Assembly (NCBI GenBank): GCA_900491605.1
Contig: UESW01001793.1
Span: 193,530-257,529, forward strand
Direction of reading: 5' to 3'
DNA: 64,000 nt
From: Calamus simplicifolius
Taxonomy: Eukaryota; Streptophyta; Magnoliopsida; Arecales; Arecaceae
Part shown: in pieces, positions 1-10,210 of the stretch
Position numbering within the stretch: the first letter of the stretch is position 1
How the letters are laid out: each line of letters begins with the position of its first letter
The notes under the pieces: generated by a model
What the model saw: the letters and a program-made list of their open reading frames with translations, nothing else
The model's database searches: none
Told to the model about the DNA's origin: nothing
Position numbers and translations under genes: made by a program

Positions 1-930
1 GGCCAGTCTTCAGGCCAGGCCAAGAAGAAAGGCCCTTATCAGGCCCCCTCAGGACCAAAGAGTACAGAAACTTGTTGCCCCCAATGCGGAAACTCTCACC
101 CGGGCAAGTGGTGCCTCGGGACGACTGGTGCCTGCTTCATATGTGGGCAGGTGGGTCACAAAATGACCACTTGTCCCCTTCGAAGGGATCAGCATCCTCC
201 TTCGGATCAGGGTAGAGGCCAGCAGCAGCAGCCTAGGACCCAGGGAAGGGTCTTTACTCTCACACAGCAGGATGCTGCCGCTTCCAACTCCGTTGTGACA
301 GGTATGCCTGTTACTTAAGTACTTGTTTAAGATTTTTCATTCATATGCAATGGGATGCATTGATCATGAATGATAAAGGTATTGTTTAACCTCATGACAT
401 CTAAGACAAACTAAATTTTGTGACCAGGTATAATTAAAGTAGGCAATGCTTATGCTCAATTCTTAGTAGATCCGGGTGCCATGCATTCATTTGTATCTAG
501 CACATATCTCGCCAAGGATGAATCTTTGACACCTGTTCCCCTAGAGTAGGAGTTGCACATTGCTCTCCCAAATGGTGATGTTATGAGGGTGGACTCAGTA
601 TGCAGATCTTGCCTGTTTAACATGGGGGATAGGAGATTGAAGGCCGATCTAATCGTCCTCCCACTAAAATCATTCGATGTTATCCTTGGGATGGACTAGT
701 TGGCCTTCTATCATGATTCAGTAGACTGTTTCAGGAAGATGGTGATCTTCAAAATTTCTAATCAACCTGAATTCAGTTTTACTGGAAGTCAGGAGCATCT
801 GGCCTCGGTGTTCGTGTCAGCACTACAGGCCGCAAAGTATTTGAAGAAGGATAGCCAAGGGTTTCTTGCTGTGGTCAAAGATCTTCAGCAAGATGAGGTC
901 AAGTTGGAGGATATTCCAGTAGCTCAGGAG
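1..930 (+). pseudogene. gag-protease remnant of the gypsy element
   Basis: Frame 1 encodes two knuckles: CPQCGNSHPGKWC (about 82-120) and CFICGQVGHKMTTC (about 133-174). A Q-rich linker follows. If 302-427 is removed, the frame continues exactly into the protease, with the active-site-like motif FLVDPGAMHSFVS around 460-500 and ILGMD near 680-697. Two in-frame stops break it: one near 547 and a TAG replacing the Trp codon after ILGMD (697-699). Similarity to gag-pro continues through DSVDCFRKMVIFK to EDIPVAQE near 930, where the reading stops matching. Such proteins form the retrotransposon particle and mature it. This copy cannot make a full product. Confidence 0.75.
302..427 (+). other. intron-like 126-bp segment in gypsy gag-pro
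   Basis: The segment starts GTATGC after ACAG and ends GACCAG before GTATA, so it has GT...AG borders. It contains several stops in the gag frame. Removing it joins the codons V-V-T-G to I-I-K-V without changing frame, giving a normal gag-to-protease continuity. Similar words (GTGACAGGTAT and GTGACCAGGTAT) occur at both edges, so a duplication-associated insertion is an alternative to a real intron. Confidence 0.5.
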
Positions 931-1440
931 GGAGGAGGAGGAGGCTCCGACCGCTCGAGGTGGCCGGAGTGGGGCAGCGGAGGGCCGCCGGGCGGTCCTC
1001 CCTTCATCGTGGAACCAAGCCGCTCCGCGGCTTGGTTCGGGCCCGGCGGAGTGCCCGTCGGCTCGTCGGGCCCAGGCTGCGGTCGGCAGCCTCCACCGGC
1101 ACCGGGGCAGCGTCCGGTGGAGGTCCGGCCGGCCACGAGCCACCGGCACGGGTGGCAGCCGCGGCGGGCAACGGGAGAAAGAGAGAGAAATAAAGGGAGA
1201 GAGAGAGGGAATGGGAGGCGGCCACGGCGACGACCGGCTCCAGGCCGGTCGTCGGCGGCTGGGCCTCCCCCGGGGAGTGGCCGGCAGTGGCCCTGGCCGC
1301 CGGCACAACCTCCCCTATTTCGGACGAAACAGGGGAGGCGGGGCTGAAAGGGGGAGCGGGCCGGTTTGGGCCGTTCCCCTTTTGGGCCCTATTGGGCCAT
1401 CTCACAAGCCACTTTTGGGCCACGATTTGAACCCTGTATT
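925..1440. other. GC-rich non-coding zone of the gypsy element
   Basis: Composition jumps from AT-rich to strongly GC-rich over about 500 bases and back. Open frames exist on both strands, but they are low-complexity (Gly/Pro/Arg-rich) and match no family I recognise. The zone includes a GGA run at 930-950, a purine tract near 1180-1210, and two strong inverted repeats at 1013-1037 and 1228-1254. It probably belongs to the untranslated or LTR part of the element, since the pol genes that should precede it are missing. Confidence 0.6.
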
Positions 1441-2044
1441 GAGCCAAAAATAAAAAAATAAAAATATGCCCCGTATCAGTGTTGATTCTAGTTTCTGGGG
1501 TTATTTTTATTTTCCCATTTGGGCTTATGTATTGGGAGATATTCAAGCCCCAAGTTGGCTCCGGGATTAAACTGGGTAGAGTTAAAAACTATTTTGATAT
1601 GCTATTTTTGGGGACTAAAAAATTGGGAAAATGATGCTGTAGGTACCCAGATATTCAAATAGCTGGTTTACGATTTAGGATTTACGTACTGAGGTAAGTA
1701 AGTCATTTATCATAATTTCCATAAATTATTAAAATATAAAAATTTTGTATTTAAAAGCTATATTGTTATATATTGCATTATTTGAAAAATGAGAAAAATG
1801 GACTGGTATTAATATTTGCAAATGAGCGTTTACTATGATTAGTTTATTATTTATTATATTTTGCAAATAATTAGGTATCTATATGGATAACTAATCAATT
1901 GGCATGACCTTTGAAATTGTTAAAGGTTTTGTAAATATACATGCTATTTAGCAAATGTGACATAAAAATGATACTTTGTGTATATGATAATATGTCCCAC
2001 TATGGTCCGCTATGATATGATATGATGTGTTATGTTGCATGACT

Positions 2045-2335
2045 CACTTGGCACTGGGACCCATCTCCATAGAGGGGTATATGGAGCACACACACCCAGG
2101 AGGCGTACTATGACAGGATATGGCGGCAATATTATGCCACATGGCACCGGGACCCATCTCCATAGGGGGGTATATGGAGAACACACTCTTGGGGTGTGTT
2201 GTAGCCGGATATGGCAGGATGTGAGTGCATGACACACTGGTTCTAGGACCCTGACTCCTAGGGGATATTTAGGGAGGATACACCCGAGGGGAGGTGTTAC
2301 ACCCGAGGGGGTGTTCTGTGTACATAGTGTGTGGC
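2045..2335. repeat. imperfect tandem repeats inside the gypsy LTR
   Basis: Three divergent copies of a 93-97 bp unit. The first two share GGGACCCATCTCCATAG and TATATGGAG at 2057 and 2149. The third, near 2240, is more diverged (AGGACCCTGACTCCTAG). Such short LTR repeats often lie in the U3 promoter region; no function is shown here. Confidence 0.65.
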
Positions 2336-2888
2336 CGTGGAACATTGGTATAAAAATGTATTTTTACATGCTATTTACAATGATACAGTGGTTTTATCCT
2401 GAAATTGTATATTTTTGATATACTATATATGGCAATTGCTTCTAAAATTTATTTTGAGCATATGATGCATGTTTTGATAACATGGAAAAATGTATTTGAT
2501 ATATGGAAGCTTGGCAGATGTTTATTATGGAAAAATTTTAAAAGCATGAAGTAATTACATTATATAGTTGGCTTACTTATTGAGTGTGAGCTTATTTAAA
2601 TCTCACAAAGTTTTTCATAGCCACAGAACTGAAGATGGGGATATGGGGTATTGGAACAGCTATCAGAGTGACTTAGTTCCAGTACTTTGTTGTAACCCCA
2701 TTGAATTATGTATTTTGGCATGTAGCTTAAAACATATGATTATGGTTTGTATTAAGAACCATTTAAATTGGATAAAATATAATTATTACCCCTTCTTGTA
2801 TTAAATGTTATATTTCGGAATGCCTTGCATGCCCGGCATGCGGTGGGTTGCCACCCCTAGATCCAATATAGGGTCTGGGGCGTGATAG

Positions 2889-3425
2889 GAAGAGAAAGAT
2901 ACTATTGTCTTTGGTAGAGAGTGACCTGAACAATAGCATAGGACAAATATTGAACCTCATGCTTTGAGCCTTGAAGGATTTTATTAACTATAATTTGTTA
3001 AAGCCCAAATAGCTTGATTTGTCTAGTAATCAAGTTATTGGATTGCTATTAGAGGTGCATTAGCCTCTCTCTTCCAACTTGTTAGTACAATTTTAATTTG
3101 TTCATATTTTTATCCTCTTGTCATAAATATTTTGTATTTATATTCTCTTTCTTTGCAAATTTTGTATGTAACAGTCATCTCAAGATTAAGCAAGTTGGAG
3201 ATTCTTTATCTCAGCTATAATAGCAAATTAAATGGTACACTTAATATTAATGTGGAAGGTAATAGCATTAACTTACAAACCCCTCTATAATTATTTCTAT
3301 TAAGAGATCATAAGCACATTAAGTATAATGGTTTATATTACCTTCTTAATTGATATTTATGACTTCTTATTAAAGGCCTGCATATATTATAGAAACTTAG
3401 AATGCTTGATCTTGGATTATGGATC
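2889..3425 (+). pseudogene. RLP fragment interrupted by the gypsy element
   Basis: Sequence after the LTR matches the exon subunits farther right. There is a partial LRR N-terminal exon (2889-3060), an intron ending TAACAG near 3174, an LRR exon with SKLEILYLSYNSKLNGTL (3175-3265), and a piece of the next LRR exon (about 3385-3425) where homology fades. Stops and indels are frequent. It belongs to the same family as the B and C subunits at 5.5-12 kb, so the cluster originally extended left of the window's gypsy insertion. Confidence 0.7.
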
Positions 3426-3975
3426 TATGCCAATAGATTTATGGCACAATGCCATGCTATCTCTATTCTGCTTTTTCTTTTGCTTTCTATGTTCAAGGAT
3501 TATAGGCTTAATATTAATATATTTTGTTGCTGTTGTAACCATTGACGTCCCAAGAAAAAGAGTCAAATAATTTAATAAAGACTTGGCGGAGAGTGGGATG
3601 TATTGTTGTCTATAAAAAAAGAAAGGAAAAAAAAAGTCATGTTTTGTGCAGTGCATGTGAAGAACTCAGCATACGTTTACTCTATTTTATAAAAAAATAA
3701 TTTTGCTAAGTTTTATGCATATAAATGAATCATCATACGTGATGCACATTATTTTACAACATGCACTTTGCATAAAGCCATTTCTAAAAAAAAAGAAATT
3801 ATAAGATTAAGTTTCGCGGAGTGAGGCCTTGTATAGAAAATTTAATATTGTCTTTTGTAATGAGAGGCTGTTTTTTAATATTTATTTTAGAACTGACAGT
3901 TAGGCTAGCATGGTAACAGAACAATTGATCTCAAACACATCATTGCCATATAATAGAGAGTGAAAATTATTTAAT
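3426..3975. other. AT-rich spacer upstream of the first RLP unit
   Basis: No gene is visible. From about 3590 the sequence is shared with 61190-61430 (GAGTGGGATGTATTGTTG, then a block around 3810-3960 matching 61230-61420). It is therefore part of a duplicated RLP 5' flank rather than unique spacer. Confidence 0.6.
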
Positions 3976-4422
3976 TAATAGTCGGCACCAGCGCAAGGGA
4001 GATTGGGAGGACGAAATTTTATCTTTCGCCACTAGTGAGAGGACTTGATGAAGTGTGCAAAGCAATTTCCAGGAAGCCAGAGGTCCTACTTGAGAAAACC
4101 CTGTTGGCAAAAGAAAAAATCAAGTCCTAGACATTGCTTCCTGCACTTTGCCTTCACTCGTCACATGCAATTTCTTAAGAAAATCAAGAGAAGGTGCATA
4201 CTTTCATATGCATCATTTTGAATCATTGACTTGACGTTTCATTGACTTGTGAAAATTGCACAGTATATTACTTGCCCAAAGACTCATTTTTCCATAGCTC
4301 TATCCTACATTGACTTAACCAATGACTCATATTTTCATAACTCTATGCTGTATGTAAATTATCTAAGGATGAATTAAGAAGCAAAAGTGCATTAGATCAT
4401 TACATTACAACATACACTTCTT
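3976..4422 (+). promoter_or_regulatory. RLP upstream region, copy 1, with TTGAC motifs
   Basis: This block begins AATAGTCGGCACCAGCGCAA and runs to the ATG at 4423. It recurs before the ATGs at 6881 and 9295, and diverged forms lie at 44170-44420 and 61415-61680. TTGAC cores, the centre of the W-box bound by WRKY factors, occur at 4226-4230, 4231-4235, 4242-4246 and 4310-4314, with TGACTCAT nearby. The retained blocks suggest a promoter with pathogen-responsive potential; that is inference. Confidence 0.45.
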
Positions 4423-5345
4423 ATGAAGAGTTTCAATCACTCTGTCACCTATTCAAGGCTAGCATTTTTCTTATGGGCTTCATTGATTGTAATCCTCTGC
4501 CATTGCAGCCGTAGCTTTGGGTGTCCTTTGGAGTAGTATGAAGCTCTGTTAAAGCTTAGATATTCTCTCTTTCACCATAACCGTACTCCACTACCTACTT
4601 GGGGAAGAGTGAGAGACTGTTGCCTTTCGGATAGAGTCACCTGCAATAACAACACATGTGTCGAAGCTTATGCTTTCGAGCCTTATGGAATCTAGTTCAA
4701 TTTTGTATTGGCAATTTTTGGAATGGCCATTGAATTTTAGCATTTTTTTCAGCTTTCATAAGCTCACACATCTTAACTTGTCTGACAATATGATTGTAGG
4801 ATCGCTATCACAAATGGGTTAGTCTTTCCCTTATTCAACTTGTTACTCCAGTTTCAGTCCATTCATATTTTTTATCCTCTTGATGTAAAAATCTTTGATC
4901 TAAATTCTCTTTCTTTTGTATCTAACAGAAATCTCAGTATAGAGCAAGTTGGAAGATCCTTGATCTTAGTTTTAATGGCTTCAATGGAAGTATTCCATTA
5001 TCTTTCAAAAATCTATTTTTACTTAGTACCCTGAATTTAAGTGGCAATATGCTAAATGGCACACTTAATGTGGAAGTTAATAACTTTAACTTATAGAGTC
5101 CTCTGTAATTAATTTTGTTAAGAGATCATTAGCATATTGAGTATAGTGGTTTATATTGTCTTCTTAACTAATATCTATCGCTCCCTATCATAGGCTGCAA
5201 GGGTTGCAGAAGTTTAGAATGCTTAATTTTAGATTTAATTAGCTCACAGAAAGGATACCCATAGGATTGGGAAGTTTATTTTCCCTTAATATCTTGTATT
5301 TGAATAGAAATAATCTAACTAGTTTACTACCTTCATAAGATATGA
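4423..5345 (+). pseudogene. RLP 5' subunit A1 (signal peptide, LRR N-terminal, first LRRs)
   Basis: Exon 1 (4423-4817) encodes a hydrophobic signal peptide, then GCPLE-type LRR N-terminal sequence with TPLPTWGRVRDCC and TCNN, then a first LRR. The donor is at ATGG/GTTAGT. Exon 2 (about 4929-5076) and exon 3 (about 5194-5339) each encode two 24-residue LRRs (LxxLxxLxLSxNxxxGxIP). It is disabled by TAG within E-Y-E (near 4532), a 5-bp deletion near 4660 shared with A2 and A3, and further stops. The architecture matches plant RLPs whose LRRs are split by introns into 144-bp exons: cell-surface immune or developmental receptors lacking a kinase. Confidence 0.8.
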
Positions 5346-6495
5346 TATTTACTCTTCTGACAAAGAGTTTCTCCATATTCCTCTTTCTTTTTTTAGCTAC
5401 CAAATTTCCCCATATTCAAAACTAAAAACTTAGACAATTTGACTAATTGGCTTGGCCAATTCAATTCAATTTTTAATATAGCAAGTAAGACTTTCATTTT
5501 ACTTGTTAAGCTTAGAACAAAATTATAACTTTTATGGGCCAATCTTTCGTCAAACTCTCTGTTAAAGCTCAAATCTTCTCTCCTTCACCATAACTATATT
5601 TCACCACCAACATTGGGAAAAGGGAGATACTGCTGCCTCTAGGAGAGAACAACCTAATAACAGCACAAGATGAGTATCAAAGCTCATGCTTTCGAACCTT
5701 GCAGGATTTAATCAGTTATTTGTTAAACCCCAAATATCTTGATTTATCTAGAAGTCAAATTGTATAAGTGATGTCAAAGATGCATAAACCTCTTTCTCAT
5801 CGAACTTGTTAGTCTAATTTTAATCTGCTCATATTTTTTATCCTCTTATCATAAATATTTTGGATTTAGATTCTCTTTCATTGGAAAATTTGTATGTAAC
5901 AGGCATCTCAGGATTGAGCAAATTGAAGATCCTTGATCTCAGCTATAACAGTTTCACTGGAAGTATTCCATTATCTTTCAAAAATATCTTCACTTAGTAC
6001 CCTGAATTTAGGAGGTAACATGCTGAATGGTACACTTAATGTGGAAGGTAATAACTTTAACTTACAGAATCTTTTGTAATTATTTCTATCAAAAGATCAT
6101 CAGCATATTAAGTATAATGGTTTGTGTTGTTTTTTTAATGATATCTATGGCTCCCTATGACAAGCCTACAAGGATTGTAGAAGCTTAAAGTCTTGATCTT
6201 GGATTTAATCAGTTTATAGGAAGGATACCCATAACTTTGGGAAACTTGTCTTCCCTTAATTTTTTATATTTGGATGAAAATAATCTAATTGATTCACTAC
6301 CTTCGCAAGGTATGATATTTATTCTCTTGACTAAGAGTTTCCCTATATTCCCTTTTTGTTTTATTTGAGCTAGCAAATTTCCCTATATTCAAAGCTAAGA
6401 ACTTGGACAATTTGACTAATTGGCTTGGCCAATCCAGATCAATTTTTAGTTTAACGAGCGAGAATTTCATTTCACTTGTCAAGCTTTAGAATAGA
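5346..6495 (+). pseudogene. RLP subunit B1 (partial N-terminal exon plus two LRR exons)
   Basis: An LRR N-terminal exon lacking a signal peptide begins near 5557 (LLKLKSSLLHHN type). It carries a TGA shared by the other B subunits. The LRR exons are at about 5903-6047, acceptor TAACAG/GCATC and donor GAAG/GTAATA, and at about 6165-6309, donor CAAG/GTATGA. The first encodes the ISGLSKLKILDLSYNSFTG type and the second the GLQKLKVLDLGFNQFIGRIP type. B follows A in every repeat unit, so A plus B forms one amplification unit. Confidence 0.75.
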
Positions 6496-6502
6496 TTTAT
6501 AA

Positions 6503-6880
6503 CTTAATAGTCGGCACCAGCGCAAGGGAGGCTGGGATGCCAAAATTTTATCTTTTGCCACTAGTGAGAGGACTTGATGAAGTGCGCGAAGCAATTTCCA
6601 AAAAGCCGAGTCCTACTTGAGAAAACCTTGTTGGCGAAAGAGAAAATCAAGTCCTGGACATTGCTTCCCACACTTTGCCTTCACTCGTCACATGCAATTT
6701 CTTAAGAAAATCAAGAGAAGCTGCATACTTGCGTATGCATCATTTTGAATCATTGACTTAACATTTCATTGACTTGTAAAAATTGCACAGTATATTGACT
6801 TGTCCAAGACTCATTTTTTCGAAGCTCTATCCTTCATTGACATAACCAATTACAGATCATTAGATTACAACATACTCCTT
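6503..6880 (+). promoter_or_regulatory. RLP upstream region, copy 2
   Basis: Same block as at 3976, joined directly to the end of subunit B1 at the sequence TAACTTAATAGTCGGC. TTGAC motifs are retained around 6750-6775 and 6797. It lacks about 70 bases present in copy 1 just before the ATG. The identical junction recurs at 8960, which marks it as a tandem-duplication breakpoint. Confidence 0.45.
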
Positions 6881-7800
6881 ATGAAGAGTTACAATCACTC
6901 TGTCACCTATTCAAGGATAGCATTTTTGTTATTGGCTTCATTGATTGTAATCTTCTGCCATTGCAACCGCAACTTTGGTTGTCCTTTGGAGGAGTATGAA
7001 GCTCTGTTAAAGCTTAGATCTTCTCTCTTTCACCATAACCGTACTCCACTACCTACTTGGGGAAGAGTGAGAGATTGTTGCCTTTAGGATAGAGTCACCT
7101 GCAATAACAACACAAGTGTCGAAGCTCATGCTTTCGAGCCTTATGGAATCTAGTTTATTTATGTATTGGCAATTTTTGGAATGGCCATTGAATTTTAGCA
7201 TTTTTTTTGCTTTCATAAGCTCACACATCTTAACTTGTCTGACAATATGATTGTAGGATCACAATCACAAATGGGTTAGTCTTTCCCTTATCCAACTTGC
7301 TACTCCATTTTCAGTCCATTCATATTTTTTATCCTCTTGATGTAAAAATCTTTGATCTAAATTCTCTTTCTTTTGTATCTACCAGAAAACTCAGCATTGA
7401 GCAAGTTGGAGATCCTTGATCTTAGTTTTAATGGCCTCAATGGAAGTATTCCATTATCTTTCAAAAATCTATCTTCACTCAGTACCCTGAATTTAAGTGG
7501 CAATATGCTAAATGGCACACTTAATGTGGAAGTTAATAACTTTAACTTATAGAGTTCTCTGTAATTAATTTTGTTAGGAGATCATTAGCATATTGAGTAT
7601 AATGGTTTATATTGTCTTCTTAACTAATATCTATCGCTCCCAATCATAGCTGCAAGGGTTGCAAAAGTTTAGAATGCTTAATTTTAGATTTAATCAGCTC
7701 ACAGAAAGGATACCCATAGGTTTGGGAACTTTATTTTCCCTTAATATCTTGTATTTGAATAGAAATAACCTAACTAGTTCACTACCTTCATAAGATATAA
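6881..7800 (+). pseudogene. RLP 5' subunit A2
   Basis: The ATG at 6881 opens a signal peptide (hydrophobic FLLLASLIVIFCHC) followed by GCPLEEYEALLKLRSSLFHHN, the canonical RLP N-terminal cap. Translation stops at a TAG in DCCL* (about 7085), a stop shared with A3 but not A1. LRR exons lie at about 7386-7530 and 7650-7797. The 5-bp deletion after TCNNNT is also present. It is not expressible as a full protein; a 69-residue secreted cap is the most it could make. Confidence 0.8.
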
Positions 7801-8955
7801 TATTTGCTCTTCTGACAAAGAGTTTCTAGATATTCCTCTTTCTTTTTTTAGCTACCAAATTTCCTCATATTCAAAACTAAAAACTTAGAAAATTTGACTA
7901 ATTGGCTTGGCCAATTTAAATCAATTTTTAATATAGTGAGTAAGAATTTCATTTACTTGTCAAGCTTAGAACAAAATTATAACTTTTATCTGTCAATCTT
8001 TCGTCAAACTCTCTGTTAAAGCTCAAATCTTCTCTCCTTCACCATAACTGTACTTCACCACCTACATTGGAAAAAGGAGATACTACTGCCTCTGGAGAGA
8101 GCAACCTAATAACAGCACAAGATGAGTATCAAAGCTCATGCTTTTGAGCCTTCCAGGATTTAATCAATTATTTGTTAAACCCCAAATATCTTGATTTATT
8201 TAGAAGTCAAATTGTATGATTGATGTCAAAGATGCATAAGCCTCTTTCTCATCAAACTTGTTAGTCTAATTTCAATATGTTCATATTTTTATCCTCTTAT
8301 CATAAATATTTTGGATTTAGATTCTCTTTCATTGGAAAATTTGTATGTAACAGCCATCTTAGGATTGAGCAAATTGAAGATCCTTGATCTCAGCTATAAC
8401 AGTTTCACTGGAAGTATTCCATTATCTTTCAAAAATCTATCTTTACTCAGTACCCTGAATTTAGTAGGCAACATGCTGAATGGTACACTTAATGTGGAAG
8501 GTAATAACTTTAACTTATAGAATATTTTGTAACTATTTCTATCAAAAGATCATCAACAAATTAAGTATAATGTTTTATGTTATTTTTTTAATTGTTATCT
8601 ATGGCTCCCTATGACAAACCTACAAGGATTGCAGAAGCTTAAAGTGCTTAATCTTGGATTTAATCAGTTTATAGGAAGGATACCCATAACTTTGGGAAAC
8701 TTGTCTTCCCTTAATTTTTTATATTTGGATGAAAATAATCTAATTGATTCACTACCTTCGCAAGGTATGATATTTATTCTCTTGACTAAGAGTTTCCCTA
8801 TATTCCCTTTTTGTTTTATTTGAGCTAGCAAATTTCCCTATATTCAAAGCTAAGAACTTGGACAATTTGACTAATTGGCTTGGCCAATCCAAATCAATTT
8901 TAGTTTAACAAGCGAGAATTTCATTTCACTTGTCAAGCTTTAGAATAGAATTATA
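7801..8955 (+). pseudogene. RLP subunit B2
   Basis: Nearly a copy of B1: an N-terminal-exon remnant from about 8012 with the shared TGA, an LRR exon at 8353-8502 (LSKLKILDLSYNSFTGSIP), and an LRR exon at about 8619-8764 (LQKLKVLNLGFNQFIGRIP). Donors GAAG/GTAATA and CAAG/GTATGA remain. The LRR exons themselves are open, while the N-terminal exon is not. Confidence 0.75.
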
Positions 8956-8956
8956 A

Positions 8957-9294
8957 CTTAATAGTCGGCACTAGCGCAAGGGAGATTGGGAGGCCAAAAT
9001 TTCTATCTTTCACCACTAGTAAGAGGACTTGATGAAGTGCAAAGGAAATTTTAGGAAGCCAGAGGTCCTACTTGAGAAAACCCTGTTGGCGAAAGAGAAA
9101 ATCAAGTCCTGGACATTGACTTGTGAAAATTGTACAATATATTGACTTGTCCAAAGACTCATTTTTCCATAGCTCTATCCTACATTGACTTAACAACAAC
9201 TCATATTTTCAACTCTATGTTGTTTGTAAATTATCCAAGGATGAATTAAGAAGCAAAAGTGCAACAGATTATTAGATTACAACATACACTCCTT
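8957..9294 (+). promoter_or_regulatory. RLP upstream region, copy 3 (shortened)
   Basis: Third copy of the promoter-like block, about 110 bases shorter than copy 1 through a deletion near 9110 (GACATTG joined to ACTTGTGAAAATT). TTGAC cores persist around 9115, 9141 and 9185. Confidence 0.45.
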
Positions 9295-10210
9295 ATGAAG
9301 AGTTATAATCACTCTGTCACCTATTCAAGGCTAGCATTTTTGTTATTGGCTTCATTGATTGTAATCCTCTGCCATTGCAGCCGTAACTTTGGTTGTCCTT
9401 TGGAGGAGTATGAAGCTCTATTAAGGCTTAGATCTTCTCTCTTTCACCATAACCGTACTCCACTACCTACTTGGAAAAAGTGAGAGACTGTTGCCTTTAG
9501 GATAGAGTCACCTGCAATAACAATACAAGTGTCGAAGCTCATGCTTTCGAGTCTTATGGAATCTAGTTTATTTCTGTATTAGCAATTTTTGGAATGGCCA
9601 TTGAATTTTAGCATTTTTTTCTGCTTTCATAAGCTCACACATCTTAACTTGTCTGACAATATGATTGTAGGATCGCTATCACAAATGGGTTAGTCTTTCC
9701 CTTATCCAACTTGCTACTCCATTTTCAGTCCATTCATATTTTTTATCCTCTTGATGTAAAAATCTTTGATCTAAATTCTCTTTCTTTTGTATCTAATAGA
9801 AAACTCAGTATTGAGCAAGTTGGAGATCCTTGATCTTAGTTTTAATGGCCTCAATGGAAGTATTCCATTATCTTTCAAAAATCTATCTTCACTCAGTACC
9901 CTAAATTTAAGTGGCAATATGCTAAATGGCACATTTAATGTGGAAGATAATAACTTTAACTTATAGAGTCCTATATTTAATTTTGTTAAGAGATCATTAG
10001 CATATTGAGTATAATGGTTTATATTGTCTTCTTAACTAATATCTATTGCTCCCTATCATAGGCTGCAAGGATTGCAGAAGTTTAGGATGCTTAATTTTAG
10101 ATTTAATCAACTCACAGAAAGGATACCCATTGGTTTGGAAAGTTTATTTTCCCTTAATATCTTGTATTTGAATAGAAATAACCTAACTAGTTCACTACCT
10201 TCATAAGATA
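9295..10210 (+). pseudogene. RLP 5' subunit A3
   Basis: The ATG at 9295 starts a signal peptide and GCPLEEYEALLRLRSSLFHHN. The frame is lost near 9480 (TWKK*), followed by the same TAG and 5-bp deletion as in A2. LRR exons are at about 9801-9945 and 10062-10205. Of the three A copies this one lies closest to the remaining 3' half of a gene, so it is the likeliest original 5' end. Confidence 0.8.

Larger units (their letters stand above)
1..2888 (+). mobile_element. Ty3/gypsy retrotransposon, 3' part, internally deleted (Tekay/Del-like)
   Basis: The window opens inside gag. Paired CCHC zinc knuckles and a retroviral-type aspartic protease are readable to about 925. The reverse transcriptase, RNase H and integrase expected next are absent, and the sequence passes directly into a GC-rich non-coding zone and then an AT-rich LTR-like stretch. 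The element ends near 2888 in GGGGCGTGATA, resembling the termini of plant Del/Tekay LTRs. Directly after it RLP exon sequence begins (GGAAGAG..., matching the exon near 11460), which fixes the right boundary. The left LTR and target duplication lie outside the window. The clade assignment rests on the double knuckle and the LTR end, so it is tentative. The start of the 3' LTR could not be placed. Confidence 0.75.

Noticed and set aside
700..1546. Long overlapping open frames in the GC-rich zone on both strands (up to 215 codons)
   Set aside because: They are Gly/Pro/Arg-rich, overlap on both strands and begin in the gag-protease remnant. High GC lowers stop frequency, which explains them.
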